From assembly GCA_964370625.1 (NCBI GenBank), contig CAYJKB010000016.1:1-40507 (forward strand): 40,507 bases of DNA, read 5' to 3'. Position numbers and translations under genes: made by a program. Below the pieces are notes generated by a model, which made no database searches, was not told the origin of the DNA, and worked only from the letters and a program-made list of their open reading frames with translations. Of the stretch, positions 5,981-15,307 are shown piece by piece; the stretch's first letter is position 1; each line of letters opens with the position of its first letter. This stretch comes from CAYJKB01 sp964370625. GTDB lineage: Bacteria > Bacillota > Clostridia > Oscillospirales > Butyricicoccaceae.

Positions 5981-7906
5981 TTAGTACATTAGGAAATAAT
6001 GTCCTAATTCTTCTGGAGTAATTTTTTTACCACTTTTAGCATATTCGATTTTTACTGCATTGATTATCTGTTTCATTCCCACATCTTCATTTTGTCTAGC
6101 TGCATCAAAAGCTGCATTTATAGCAACATTTTTGATATTACTTCCTGAAAGTTCAAACTTATCTGCTAAAAATTTATAGTCAATATCAAACGATAGTGGG
6201 ATTTTTTCTGGAAATACCTTTTGCCATATTTTAAGACGATAAGTTTCATCTGGAAATGGAAAATCAACAATATATTTTATCCTTCGCTTAAAAGCTTCAT
6301 CAAAATTTTGTATAAAATTTGTAGCAAGAATACAAATCCCATTATATTCTTCGATTTTTTGTAACATAAATGCAGCTTCCATATTGCTATATTTGTCTGT
6401 AGAATCTTTTACTTCTGTTCTTTTTGAAAATAGCACATCAGCTTCATCAAAAAACAAAATCGCTTGGCTTTTTCTTCCTATATCAAAGACTTCTTCTAAG
6501 TTTTTTTCGCTCTCACCAATATATTTACTCACAACTCCAGCTAGGTTTATTTTATAAATATCTAGTGCTAATAAATTTGCAACAACCTGAGCTCCCATCG
6601 TTTTCCCTGTCCCCGGAGGACCTGCAAAAATCATTGAAACTCCATTTCCATAAGGATTTTTTTCTGAAAATCCCCATTTATCAAAAATAACATTGCCATG
6701 ATTTAATCGGCTAACAGCTGCTGTTAAAAGATCTTTCGAATAAGTTGGCACAACTAAATCTTCTTCATTATATGCACAATTGATTTTAATTAACTTGCTT
6801 CCAAACGGCACACTTGGCAAGACAATTTTACATACTTCAATGATTTTACTAAATCTTATTTTCTCATCAAAACTATGAGCTTTAACTTGCGATAATATAT
6901 TGTGTATTTGACCTTTTGTAAATATATATTTATTTGCTATTTCATATAAATTAACATCTTCATGAAGCTCAATCCCTTTTTTTACAACTTCTTTTTTCCA
7001 AATTTCATAACGTTCTTGAGCTGTCGGAGGTATTAAATTTTCCGAATAAATTGAATAATTTTCAAAACCTTTATGTGGATGCCATTCTTTTTCAGATAGA
7101 CAAATAACAAGATTAGAAACTTCAAAAGAACGATTAATAAGTTCAAGTATTTCAAAATAATCTTCATTTTCTAGCAAAATTTCAAAATTATAAAAGCAAA
7201 TTCCGCATCCTGATATTCTTGCTTCAAACATAATATCATCAAGTACAGTTGCACGTTTTTTGACAATTGCCATAAGGTCAACCATTAAAATAGGTATATT
7301 TAAACTTTTACTAATCTGCTCTACACATTGTTTTTTCCCAACGCCATCAGGGCCTTCGATGAACACAAAAGGTTTATCATGAATGCTACAAAACTCTATA
7401 ATTTTCAAAGCCTTATTGAAAAATTCAAAATCCTGTTCTGTATTATTTCCATATGTTATTTGAGCAAATTTAGAAATTTTATTATTTTGATATTCATCAT
7501 AAATGGCAAAGCTTATAATACGTTCTGAAAGGCATATTTCGTTGTCTCTTTTTTCTATGAAGAATTTTGAAAGCTTTTCATTGTCACTAAGTGCTTTAAT
7601 GCATTCTATACGACTTCCAACATCTGTTTTAGCGTAGTTTTCAATGATTTTCATAGTATTTTCATTCATTTCACCTTGCAAATATTTAAGGCATAAGCTT
7701 AAAACTACATATCGTTCAAATTCATTTAACAAAAATAATTCAAATAGATATTCAAATGGCAAAAATATGTCATTTTCGAATGATAATTGACTTTTTTTAT
7801 GAATTTCATTCAAGAAATCATTAATATCATTAAAACTTCCAGCTAATTTATCACTATTTTGAATTAAATATTCTAAATAATTTTTTGTGTTTAAATAGCC
7901 TCCCAT
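5981..7906 (-). CDS. AAA+ ATPase of the contractile injection system (Afp15-like)
   Basis: A 641-residue protein with two ATPase-like modules. The first, near residue 187, has a degenerate P-loop GPDGVGKKQ. The second is complete: Walker A GPPGTGKT near residue 432, Walker B ILFFDEADVLF near 485, a sensor ATN, and an arginine pair in AFKRRIKY near 542, followed by the small helical lid. The first 150 residues form a helical N-terminal domain. AAA+ proteins of this kind are a defining accessory gene of extracellular contractile injection systems (Afp15 and its PVC homologue), thought to remodel or finish the particle. The gene overlaps the end of the regulator gene by 16 bases (ATG at 7906 inside it), which implies translational coupling. 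Phage tails normally lack such a protein, so it argues for an eCIS rather than a simple prophage tail. Confidence 0.9.
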   Translation of the reverse strand: MGGYLNTKNYLEYLIQNSDKLAGSFNDINDFLNEIHKKSQLSFENDIFLPFEYLFELFLLNEFERYVVLSLCLKYLQGEMNENTMKIIENYAKTDVGSRIECIKALSDNEKLSKFFIEKRDNEICLSERIISFAIYDEYQNNKISKFAQITYGNNTEQDFEFFNKALKIIEFCSIHDKPFVFIEGPDGVGKKQCVEQISKSLNIPILMVDLMAIVKKRATVLDDIMFEARISGCGICFYNFEILLENEDYFEILELINRSFEVSNLVICLSEKEWHPHKGFENYSIYSENLIPPTAQERYEIWKKEVVKKGIELHEDVNLYEIANKYIFTKGQIHNILSQVKAHSFDEKIRFSKIIEVCKIVLPSVPFGSKLIKINCAYNEEDLVVPTYSKDLLTAAVSRLNHGNVIFDKWGFSEKNPYGNGVSMIFAGPPGTGKTMGAQVVANLLALDIYKINLAGVVSKYIGESEKNLEEVFDIGRKSQAILFFDEADVLFSKRTEVKDSTDKYSNMEAAFMLQKIEEYNGICILATNFIQNFDEAFKRRIKYIVDFPFPDETYRLKIWQKVFPEKIPLSFDIDYKFLADKFELSGSNIKNVAINAAFDAARQNEDVGMKQIINAVKIEYAKSGKKITPEELGHYFLMY

Positions 7907-10900
7907 ATGCCTTCACCCTTACTATTCATTATGGTTTCGTGCTCGATAAAATCATCATTATGAGAAATTTTTCTTATAGCTTTTTTATAAATTTCGCTAG
8001 CTTGCATACAAACTTCTACTTCAAGCTCTTTTTTAAATATTTTCTTCATATTTTCATATGTATCTTTTATCATTTTAGTATCCCCAACCCTGCTATAACA
8101 CTGCATAAGACCCATATAATATTCTTCTCTATATCTATCAATTTCACATGCCTTTTTTAATGAAATTACTGCAATTTCATACTTTTTATTAGCTATAGAC
8201 TTTTTATAAATAGTTTCGAGAAGTTGTAAATATTCTCGCTCATAATATCTTCTGCTATCCAAACAAAAACTACAATCAATATTCTGCATAAAATCACCCT
8301 TATGCATAGTAATCACTTCATCACATAATTTTTCATCAATATTTTTTTCGCTCTCAACTCTCTTTTTAATTACAGAAAAAGCAAAAATATCTGAAGTCAC
8401 TTCGTCGAAAGACATATAATAATTCTTATTTTTACACTGTATAATATCGGAAAATCCATGTTCTGTAAGAGTTTTTCTAATATTATATAATGCCGTATGA
8501 AGTAAATTTGTAGCACTTTTTTCTGTACTTTCAGGCCATAATTCATTTATAATATCATCTTTCTCTAGCGAATTTCCTTGCATTAAAAATAGCCAGGCAA
8601 AAAGTTCTTTGGCTTTTTTCGTTCTGAATCTTATGGGTTTTATTTCATTAGGTAGATATACTTCAAAGTTACCCATGCTAATTATTTTAATTTTTTCAAC
8701 TGTGGAGCTTTCAGTATTTTTCATTTTTCCGTAATCTTCATTATCACCTAAGATTTTAAAAAGCTCATGTTGTTCATTTTTCAAAAAATTAACTTCAAGT
8801 TTATTTTCATCAAAAAAACTCTTTACTTGCACTGCAAGTTTAACTGCATTTTCATGCTTTTTTTGTGCATATAATTTTAATACTTTTGCTATGTCTGCAA
8901 TGCTCCAAAAGATATTATTATTTTTATTTCTATGCATTTCTAGCATCTTAATTGTATATTCATTCATTTCAATTTCATTAGTTAAATTTTCATAAATAAG
9001 AAATCCTGCTGAAAATGAACTCGCAAAATCGTGACAATTTATCATTGCACTTAGATCAATATTTGAAACATCACATTTTTCCAAATTAATTAATACTTTT
9101 TCTATTGAAATATGAATAGCATTTATAAATTTGCAAAATTCATGTGTATCATCACAAAAAATTATACTTTGGCGAGCTTTTTGACAAGATTCTATCGCTT
9201 CATTTAAATATTTAACATCTTTTGATTGTTGATATAAAACAGAATAAATAATTGCTTTAAAAGCAAAATACACCCATATATCACGATTTTCATCGCTATT
9301 CATCTTGTTTTGAATGCCATCATCAATCATTTGCTTTGCAACATTTATATCTTCATAAAAAGCATGCAATGTAGCTATATATGGAAGTGATGAAAAGCAC
9401 CCAAGTTCATCATCTTTAAGGTGTATAAATGTTTGATAAATCGTATGTGCTTTATGATATTTTCCCATATAAAAATAAACGATTACTGAAATTTCTGCAA
9501 AAATTCTCTCAGCTTTCTTATTTTTATACCGTCTTGCTGTTAAAATCATCTCAGTACAAATACCTAATGCCTCATCATATGCTGAAATAAAAATTAAATT
9601 AAAAACTTTTTCTTTCATTGCTGAATATATCACAGCAGTATCTTTTCCTCTAAATCTTATAACAACATCATCAAGCACAGCATTACTAATTTCAAGAGTT
9701 TCAATATTTCTTATACAAACAGCTTTTAATATAGCATTTTCAGCATATTCTTCTGTGTTATTATCGTTTAATAAAATTTTCATAGCACTATTAAAATTAT
9801 TAATAGCAAGTTGCATTTCATTGATTTTATAATAATATTTTCCACAAAGATTATAGTTTTTAGGTGTCAGTTCCTTATCTTGTGACAATAAATATTCAAC
9901 CCATTTTTTAAGCAATTGTAAATCTTGTGATTTCAACAAATCAAATCCAAATTTTTCAATCATAGCTTGAGTCATCTCAAAATTCCCACTACTAATTGCA
10001 AAGTCTATACATTTTTCTCGATTACAGTTTTTAAATTGAAAATTTGTTGCATTTTCAAGTATTTTCTTTTTTTCTTCACTATTTAATCTCTGCATCAAAA
10101 ATTCCTTAATAATAGGATGATAGCTATATGTAGTTTCACCTTTTTCAAAATTTTTGATTAAGATATTTTCTTTTGCTAAGTTAGAAATAATTACATCAGC
10201 ATCATTAATTTTCAACACATAATTACAACATTCAGCACTTATATTTTCAAGCAAAGAAGTAGCTGATAAAAAATATTGAATTTCACTTTTAAATTTATTA
10301 TAAATTTCATGCATTATATAACTATGCATTATATTTTTGTCATAAATCCCGATTTTTTCGCAATGCTCTAACCCATTTTCAACCAAAAACATTAATGAGA
10401 ATTTTACAGCAGACGGCCAGCCTCCTGTTTTTTTGCAGGTATATTCACATTCTTCTGAAGTTTTAAATAAATTATTGTTTGGCATTTGAAAAATCTCTGA
10501 ACAATTAAAGCATAATTCACCTTGTTCTATTATCTCACATTTTCCATCAAGTATTTTTTTCCAAATAAAGTTCGGTAGTTCATTTTGAACAGCTATTAAA
10601 AATTTAATATTTTCAGCTGTATTTTCTATTAAATATTCAACAGAAGATAATACTTTATCACAGGTAATTTTGCTAAAATCATCAAGAATTATAAATAGTT
10701 CTTTATTTTCCAAAAGTTTAATGTCAGCCAAATTCAAAATAAAATCATTGAGCATTTCTAACGGTGTTTCTTCACTTTCATTATAATTGAAAGTGTCAAA
10801 TTCAAACTCAGTAAATGAAATTGCAATTGACTCCTTTAAGCAGTGCATAAAGTTCCTAATATTATTATCTTCTAAGTTAATTTGAACCCATGAAATGCTA

Positions 10901-11097
10901 GCATTTTTTGTGGCAAAATTATTTTGGTGAATATGTGCAAATTGTGATAATAACACACTTTTCCCATATCCTGCCCCGGCATGAAGGCATATAGTTTTTG
11001 TATTTTCCATCATTTTATTGATTAGTCTATCTCTAAACAGGAAATTTTCAGAAATGCTTGGTGAGGTTATTTTTGATTTGATGACTCTATGGTCCAT
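7891..11097 (-). CDS. STAND-TPR-SARP/BTAD transcriptional regulator
   Basis: A 1068-residue regulator. Residues 35-350 form a MalT-like STAND ATPase: Walker A HAGAGYGKS near 40-47, Walker B ELFIILDDF near 135, and a TGGWPSAVKF motif typical of this class. A long tetratricopeptide-like helical region fills about 370-780. The C-terminus, from SMGNFEVYL near 800, is a winged-helix DNA-binding domain (FRTKKAKELFAWLFL, DDIINELWP) followed by a bacterial transcriptional activation (BTAD) domain to about 1040. Such proteins are SARP-family activators whose ATPase/TPR part senses a signal. The domain order, DNA-binding part last, is the reverse of AfsR. It sits inside the injection-system locus, before the AAA+ gene, and the sheath promoter carries direct heptamer repeats of the SARP type. 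I infer that it switches on the structural operon. ATG at 11097 with AAGGTG upstream. Confidence 0.92.
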   Translation of the reverse strand: MDHRVIKSKITSPSISENFLFRDRLINKMMENTKTICLHAGAGYGKSVLLSQFAHIHQNNFATKNASISWVQINLEDNNIRNFMHCLKESIAISFTEFEFDTFNYNESEETPLEMLNDFILNLADIKLLENKELFIILDDFSKITCDKVLSSVEYLIENTAENIKFLIAVQNELPNFIWKKILDGKCEIIEQGELCFNCSEIFQMPNNNLFKTSEECEYTCKKTGGWPSAVKFSLMFLVENGLEHCEKIGIYDKNIMHSYIMHEIYNKFKSEIQYFLSATSLLENISAECCNYVLKINDADVIISNLAKENILIKNFEKGETTYSYHPIIKEFLMQRLNSEEKKKILENATNFQFKNCNREKCIDFAISSGNFEMTQAMIEKFGFDLLKSQDLQLLKKWVEYLLSQDKELTPKNYNLCGKYYYKINEMQLAINNFNSAMKILLNDNNTEEYAENAILKAVCIRNIETLEISNAVLDDVVIRFRGKDTAVIYSAMKEKVFNLIFISAYDEALGICTEMILTARRYKNKKAERIFAEISVIVYFYMGKYHKAHTIYQTFIHLKDDELGCFSSLPYIATLHAFYEDINVAKQMIDDGIQNKMNSDENRDIWVYFAFKAIIYSVLYQQSKDVKYLNEAIESCQKARQSIIFCDDTHEFCKFINAIHISIEKVLINLEKCDVSNIDLSAMINCHDFASSFSAGFLIYENLTNEIEMNEYTIKMLEMHRNKNNNIFWSIADIAKVLKLYAQKKHENAVKLAVQVKSFFDENKLEVNFLKNEQHELFKILGDNEDYGKMKNTESSTVEKIKIISMGNFEVYLPNEIKPIRFRTKKAKELFAWLFLMQGNSLEKDDIINELWPESTEKSATNLLHTALYNIRKTLTEHGFSDIIQCKNKNYYMSFDEVTSDIFAFSVIKKRVESEKNIDEKLCDEVITMHKGDFMQNIDCSFCLDSRRYYEREYLQLLETIYKKSIANKKYEIAVISLKKACEIDRYREEYYMGLMQCYSRVGDTKMIKDTYENMKKIFKKELEVEVCMQASEIYKKAIRKISHNDDFIEHETIMNSKGEGIWEAI

Positions 11098-11140
11098 ATC
11101 TATACACCTTATTTCTAATCAATTTATTTTTGAATTATGA

Positions 11141-11179
11141 AAAAAGGTATACGCTGTAAACAATTACTTAATATACCTT
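11141..11179 (-). terminator. Weak terminator or attenuator after the putative chaperone gene
   Basis: On the minus strand AAGGTATA (11179-11172) pairs with TATACCTT (11151-11144), with a short inner GTAA/TTAC stem and a T-run after it. It lies between the chaperone-like gene and the SARP gene and may lower read-through into the regulator. The stem is AT-rich, so strength is doubtful. Confidence 0.5.
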
Positions 11180-11197
11180 AATAATTAAATTTTCTCT

Positions 11198-11728
11198 TTA
11201 TTCTTGCTCTTGTTCACTGTTTTCAAGTTCTATTAGTCTCAAAAACCCTTCTGCATCATTTGATAGGATTAATATATCATCATACATAATATCTAAAAGA
11301 CCTAAAACTTCTGTTATAGCACTATGAGCCTGTTTGCTAATTTGTTCATCACTATCATCAGCTTCAAGCTTTATAGTATATTTATGAAACACTGTTCTTT
11401 CTTCAAGATTTACAAGAAATGCGCCAACACTTGTCATTTGATTTATGTTATTTAAGGCAACAAGAGCCATTGGTAAATTTTCATCTTCAAAATCTCTTGT
11501 CAAAGTTGTATGTACTAAAAGTAATTCATTAATCTCTCCATCTTCTGCAGGTAGAGGTATTACAACTACATCAAGTAATCCTTTGCCTAGTTTAACACCT
11601 AAATCGTTTATTTCTGCACGCAGAACAAATTGTCCATCTTTTTCTAAAAGTTCATTTATAACACCTATTGAAGTAAACGTCTCTTGTATATTCTTTAGTA
11701 ATTTATTGTTTTCATTGCATGATTTCAT
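11198..11728 (-). CDS. Acidic YbjN/CesT-like protein, putative secretion chaperone
   Basis: A 176-residue, strongly acidic protein ending SEQEQE. The pattern is an N-terminal helix, an antiparallel sheet (GQFVLRAEI, GLLDVVVIPLP, ELLLVHTTL), a helix MALVALNNINQM, then VGAFLVNLEERTVFHKYTI and a final long helix. This resembles the YbjN family and class I type III secretion chaperones (CesT/SycE fold), including the alternation NINQ...GAFLV. Such chaperones are small and acidic and are usually encoded next to the effector they hold. Here the neighbour 54 bases upstream is the 578-residue putative effector. ATG at 11728 with GGAGGATAAT. I am fairly sure of the fold class from the pattern but not of the client. 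No metal, nucleotide or membrane motif is visible. Confidence 0.65.
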   Translation of the reverse strand: MKSCNENNKLLKNIQETFTSIGVINELLEKDGQFVLRAEINDLGVKLGKGLLDVVVIPLPAEDGEINELLLVHTTLTRDFEDENLPMALVALNNINQMTSVGAFLVNLEERTVFHKYTIKLEADDSDEQISKQAHSAITEVLGLLDIMYDDILILSNDAEGFLRLIELENSEQEQE

Positions 11729-11782
11729 ATTATCCTCCGTCTGTTATATATCAAATATAACTAATATTAAAATTTTGGGATA

Positions 11783-13519
11783 TTATCTTCCTGCTCTAGT
11801 TTTTTGAGTTTGTGCTCTATCTATCATCTTTTGGTCAAATTCATCTCTGCGTTGTGAAGCTGTTTTTCCTCTATCTTCAAAATTATCATCTTTCATATTA
11901 AAAGCTTGTACAAAATCTTCTACTGTAAGATATTGCAGATTTTCAGGTGCTATACCAAATCCCATAAGCACTAATATTTGTTTATCAATCGGAGACAATT
12001 TAGCACCTGTGCTACCTGGATGTATCGTGGCTTGTACTTTATTATATAGTTCAATAGCCTCTATAGTTCTTGCTCTATCTGCAAGTTCTTCATTATTATC
12101 TGCATCATATGCTCGTCTTTTAACAATTTTTCTTTCACGCTTTGATAAGCTCCTATATTCTTCGCTTTCAAATAAATGTCTTTGTTTTTCTTTTATTGCA
12201 GCTGCCGTTTTCTTATCGGAGCGATTTTGCATAACCATTTCGATTATTTTTCTTGCAACTTTAGTTGTGATAGATAAACCACCAAAAATTAACTTCGCTG
12301 CTAATGGTGGCCCACCAGCTGAAACTGATGCTAATGCAACTATACCTTCTACAATTTTAAGTACGCCATCAAGTAAGTCCATGCTGCTACTTACAATTTC
12401 TTTATTGGTTGCATCTTTCATCATAGTTAATCTAAGTGTAGCTGATTCTTTTTCTGCTTGTGATTCTGCTTTAACTTCTCCACTACTGATTTTTGCAACA
12501 AATGATTTAATGCTTGATTTTTTTGCAGCTCCAGCAGATAATTTAATCATAGCAGCAAAGGAACTCAGTGCTCCTGACACCATTGCAAGCCCTGGTACAG
12601 CTTCTTCAAATATTCCCATACCATCAGTTATATTACCTATTACAGCATCTATCTTTTTAATATATGAACCTATTTTGTTGCCTTTTTTCTTATCTTCAGC
12701 TGCTTCTTTAAATGCATAATAAGTCTTTTTAAATCCATGTACAAATGTAATACCATTTGCAACATGTCCAACTGGATTACTATCTACAGCATCTCCAAGC
12801 ATTCCTAATCCATCCATAGCAATATCTGCTAAATCAGAAGCTTTATCATGATATTTATCATACAATGACATAACTTTACTGCCTTCTGGTTGAGATGGAT
12901 TTTCTGCCATATGCCCAGATACTAATGTTTGAACTTTATGAGCACTGTCCATTGATCCTGCTGCTTTAAATTTTTTAACTAATGAAATGGTTTTTCTAGT
13001 TGAAAGAATTTTTTGAACTTTATCATCTAATGAAGATGAATATTGTGTCCCTGGGAGTACAAAGCCGATATTAGTTGCAAGCTTAACTACGAAAAGTTTA
13101 TTTTTTTCTGCTGCTAACTTTTTAGCATCACTTTTTGATGATACACTAAATTTTTTATTTTTACTTGTTAGCTTTGCTGTTGCTTCTTTTTCCGCCTCAG
13201 TATCTGCTTTTTTTTGAAAGTCATCAAACCCTGCGACATATGCTGCTCGTTCTATCGCTTCTCTACGTCTATTTTTATTAAATTTGTGTTTTTCCCATAA
13301 ATGAAAACCAAAAGAATTAGCTACATCTTTTGCCGTTAAATTATCTGGAATTACTAATTGCTTCCGTTGCAAGTCTTCTGTCATTCCTGGTTGTGCTTTA
13401 AATCTTTGTTGGTCATTCACCATATCCATAACCGAAACTGGACCTGATGTTGGTATCTTGTCAGCTTTTGCTTTTGCCGTAGTAGAATACATAATTTGAT
13501 GTCTCATAGAACTGCCCAT
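11783..13519 (-). CDS. Putative injection-system effector or translocator (unrecognised, helical)
   Basis: A 578-residue protein without a signal peptide that I do not recognise. The first 60 residues look disordered (MYSTTAKAKADKIPTSGP). A basic helical region follows (HLWEKHKFNKNRRREAIERAAYVAGF). Two hydrophobic, Gly/Ala-rich stretches lie near residues 300-325 (GLAMVSGALSSFAAMIKLSAG) and 385-410 (IVEGIVALASVSAGGPPLAAKL), set in amphipathic helices. The C-terminus is charged (QRRDEFDQKMIDRAQTQK). Paired hydrophobic helices in an otherwise soluble helical protein resemble pore-forming translocators of type III systems. Being first in the locus, beside a chaperone-like gene, it may be a cargo of the particle; this is inference. 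ATG at 13519 follows AAGGAGGCTTAAAC. It has no HExxH metalloprotease motif, so it is not the usual eCIS-core DUF4157 protein. Confidence 0.75.
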   Translation of the reverse strand: MGSSMRHQIMYSTTAKAKADKIPTSGPVSVMDMVNDQQRFKAQPGMTEDLQRKQLVIPDNLTAKDVANSFGFHLWEKHKFNKNRRREAIERAAYVAGFDDFQKKADTEAEKEATAKLTSKNKKFSVSSKSDAKKLAAEKNKLFVVKLATNIGFVLPGTQYSSSLDDKVQKILSTRKTISLVKKFKAAGSMDSAHKVQTLVSGHMAENPSQPEGSKVMSLYDKYHDKASDLADIAMDGLGMLGDAVDSNPVGHVANGITFVHGFKKTYYAFKEAAEDKKKGNKIGSYIKKIDAVIGNITDGMGIFEEAVPGLAMVSGALSSFAAMIKLSAGAAKKSSIKSFVAKISSGEVKAESQAEKESATLRLTMMKDATNKEIVSSSMDLLDGVLKIVEGIVALASVSAGGPPLAAKLIFGGLSITTKVARKIIEMVMQNRSDKKTAAAIKEKQRHLFESEEYRSLSKRERKIVKRRAYDADNNEELADRARTIEAIELYNKVQATIHPGSTGAKLSPIDKQILVLMGFGIAPENLQYLTVEDFVQAFNMKDDNFEDRGKTASQRRDEFDQKMIDRAQTQKTRAGR

Positions 13520-14043
13520 GTTTAAGCCTCCTTATCTTTTTGAGTTCACTATATCTAATCTTGGCGTATGCAGAATTTCAATTATAAATTTGTATAAATC
13601 ATGTAGAGAGTAATTGTTATTTTTTGTCTTTTAATGTTATTATTTTATCACAAGTTAGTTTATTTTTCAAGCAACCACACGCACACTGATAATGTTTGTC
13701 AAATGCTATAATTTTTTATATCATTTTAGTTTATTATAAACAATGTCTTTATCTATTTTGTTTTTTCTTATATACACATGTATACTTTTATCCTTTTTTG
13801 CATTATAATCATCTTCCTTTAACATATAAAATTATCATTTTATTATAAAAACACTAATCCCATTTATTGTGATAACTTAACTTTTGATATATATTGCAAA
13901 TATTTGAAATGATAAATTACATATATAATTTTTAAATTTATACATTAATCTTTTATATAAAGTGTTCGTGTTTTGATGCTTTTATTTACTTTAAAATATG
14001 TTATAATTAATATAATTACAAAATTATACAGCTGGAGGTTTTC
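13520..14043. other. Divergent intergenic region (524 bp)
   Basis: This AT-rich stretch separates the injection-system locus from the chromate-type transporters. It holds the minus-strand promoter described at 13642-13670 and, on the plus strand, a TATAAT at 14002-14007 with only a weak -35 candidate (CTTTTA region, 16-17 bp upstream). No open frame with coding character, no clear inverted repeat and no mobile-element end was seen. The long untranslated distance on the plus strand could hold further regulation that I cannot read. Confidence 0.6.
13642..13670 (-). promoter_or_regulatory. Sigma-70/SigA-type promoter of the effector operon
   Basis: TTGAAA (13670-13665), 17-bp spacer, TAAAAT (13647-13642) on the minus strand, 122 bases before the ATG at 13519. 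Unlike the sheath promoter it has a usable -35, and no TGTTCAG heptamers are seen near it. Confidence 0.6.
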
Positions 14044-14610
14044 ATGAAAAAACATATCTCATTGCTAAAACTATTTTATCACACATTTTTAATTAGTGCT
14101 TTTACATTCGGTGGAGGCTATGTTATTGTACCATTATTAAAGGATAAATTTTCACAAGAATTAGGTCTAATTTCTGATGATGAAATCATGGATTTAATCG
14201 CTATTGGTCAGTCTATCCCAGGACCTATCGCAGTAAATTCCTCAATTTTAATCGGGTTTAAATTGCGTGGAATTTTAGGTGGTCTTTTTGCTGCATTTGG
14301 AACTGTATTACCTCCACTTATTATAATTAGTATTATTTCATATTTTTATGATGCATTTAGAAGTAATCCAATTATTGATAAAGCTATGCTAGGAATGAGA
14401 GCAGGAATTTGTGCTATTATAGTTAAAGTAGTTTTTGGATTAGTTCGAGATATAGTTAAACTTCGTAATTATTTTTATATTTCGATAATGATTTTTGCAT
14501 TTATTGCAGTTGCATTATTACATCTAAATATTGTCTATGTATTACTTTTCTGCATAGCTTTAAATTTTGTTTTTACACTTTATATAGGTAAAAAGGAGGA
14601 AAGTATATAA
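14044..14610 (+). CDS. Chromate transporter family protein, N-terminal-half type (ChrA short chain)
   Basis: A 188-residue membrane protein of the CHR family, short-chain type. It has the conserved FTFGGGYVIVPLL motif near residue 20, a DLIAIGQSIPGPIAVNSSILIGFKL segment carrying the PGP(I/V)A signature, and GGLFAAFGTVLPPLI, then further membrane helices. In this family two short proteins act together, each equal to one half of the long ChrA chromate exporter; many Firmicute members have not been shown to move chromate. It is followed directly by its partner, whose ATG overlaps the stop codon by one base (TAATG). ATG at 14044 with CTGGAGGTTTTC. Nothing nearby suggests chromate stress, so the true substrate is open. 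Confidence 0.9.
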   Translation: MKKHISLLKLFYHTFLISAFTFGGGYVIVPLLKDKFSQELGLISDDEIMDLIAIGQSIPGPIAVNSSILIGFKLRGILGGLFAAFGTVLPPLIIISIISYFYDAFRSNPIIDKAMLGMRAGICAIIVKVVFGLVRDIVKLRNYFYISIMIFAFIAVALLHLNIVYVLLFCIALNFVFTLYIGKKEESI

Positions 14611-15155
14611 TGTATGCTGATTTATTTTTAAGTTTTATGCAAATTGGAGTTATGAGCATCGGTGGTGGATATGCTGCACTTCCAATTATCGAAGATATAG
14701 TTGTTACTCAAAATGCATGGATTACATTATCTGAATTTGCTGATATTATAACAATTGCTGAAATGACTCCAGGGCCAATTGCAATTAATGCTGCTACATT
14801 TGTTGGAACAAAAGTGTTAGGATTATCCGGTGCAATTATTGCAACTCTTGGTTTTATTACTCCATGTTTCATAATTGCAATAGTTCTTTCCGTTCTTTAT
14901 AGTAAATATAGTCAAATGGGTATAGTAAAAAAAGTGCTCATCGGTGTAAGACCTGCTGTAGCCTCTTTTATTGCCAGTGCAGGTATTACAATAATGTCAC
15001 TTTCCTTTTTAGATAGTTCTTATAGCTTTGGTATAAATTATCATTCTATTATTATTTTTACAATCTGTAGTATATTAATATTTAAAAAACACTTATCACC
15101 AATGATAATCATTATGCTAAGTGGGGCTTTAGGTATAGTTTTATATAGCTTTTAG
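14610..15155 (+). CDS. Chromate transporter family protein, second-half type (ChrA short chain)
   Basis: A 181-residue membrane protein paralogous to the one before it, with SIGGGYAALPIIEDIVV, then DIITIAEMTPGPIAINAATFVG and GAIIATLGFITPCFII: the same three signature segments of the CHR family. About five to six hydrophobic helices can be drawn. The gene overlaps the previous stop by one base and the two halves are expected to form one heteromeric transporter in the cytoplasmic membrane. The ribosome binding site AAGGAGGAAAGTATATA lies inside the upstream gene. No terminator with a clear stem follows. The specific substrate cannot be told. Confidence 0.9.
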   Translation: MYADLFLSFMQIGVMSIGGGYAALPIIEDIVVTQNAWITLSEFADIITIAEMTPGPIAINAATFVGTKVLGLSGAIIATLGFITPCFIIAIVLSVLYSKYSQMGIVKKVLIGVRPAVASFIASAGITIMSLSFLDSSYSFGINYHSIIIFTICSILIFKKHLSPMIIIMLSGALGIVLYSF

Positions 15156-15267
15156 ACTCTTTGCACCTAAATACTTTTCTTTTTCGTGTTTTTGGTAATG
15201 GTGTGATTTTTTCTAAAGCTAAAATAACTTTACCTGTAAGTTCTTCATTCTCTATGCCCAAAATAAG
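15156..15267 (-). pseudogene. Possible gene remnant between the transporter and GGDEF/EAL genes
   Basis: On the minus strand about 40 codons from 15267 read LILGIENEELTGKVILAL followed by EKITPLPKTRKRKVF, which has a protein-like rather than random look. There is no start codon upstream and the frame runs on into the antisense of the transporter gene. I cannot name the family. It may be the tail of a lost gene or chance. Confidence 0.25.
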
Positions 15268-15307
15268 TAAAAAATTTTAATTTTTCACCAATTTAAAATC
15301 AAAAAGC

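Noticed and set aside
12009..12719. A 236-codon plus-strand open frame
   Set aside because: It is antisense to the 578-residue putative effector gene in a fixed frame relation, its hydrophobic Ser/Leu-rich product is typical of shadows, and it has no Shine-Dalgarno.
11783..13519. The 578-residue protein as an eCIS-core (DUF4157) protein
   Set aside because: No HExxH motif or similar metal site is present.
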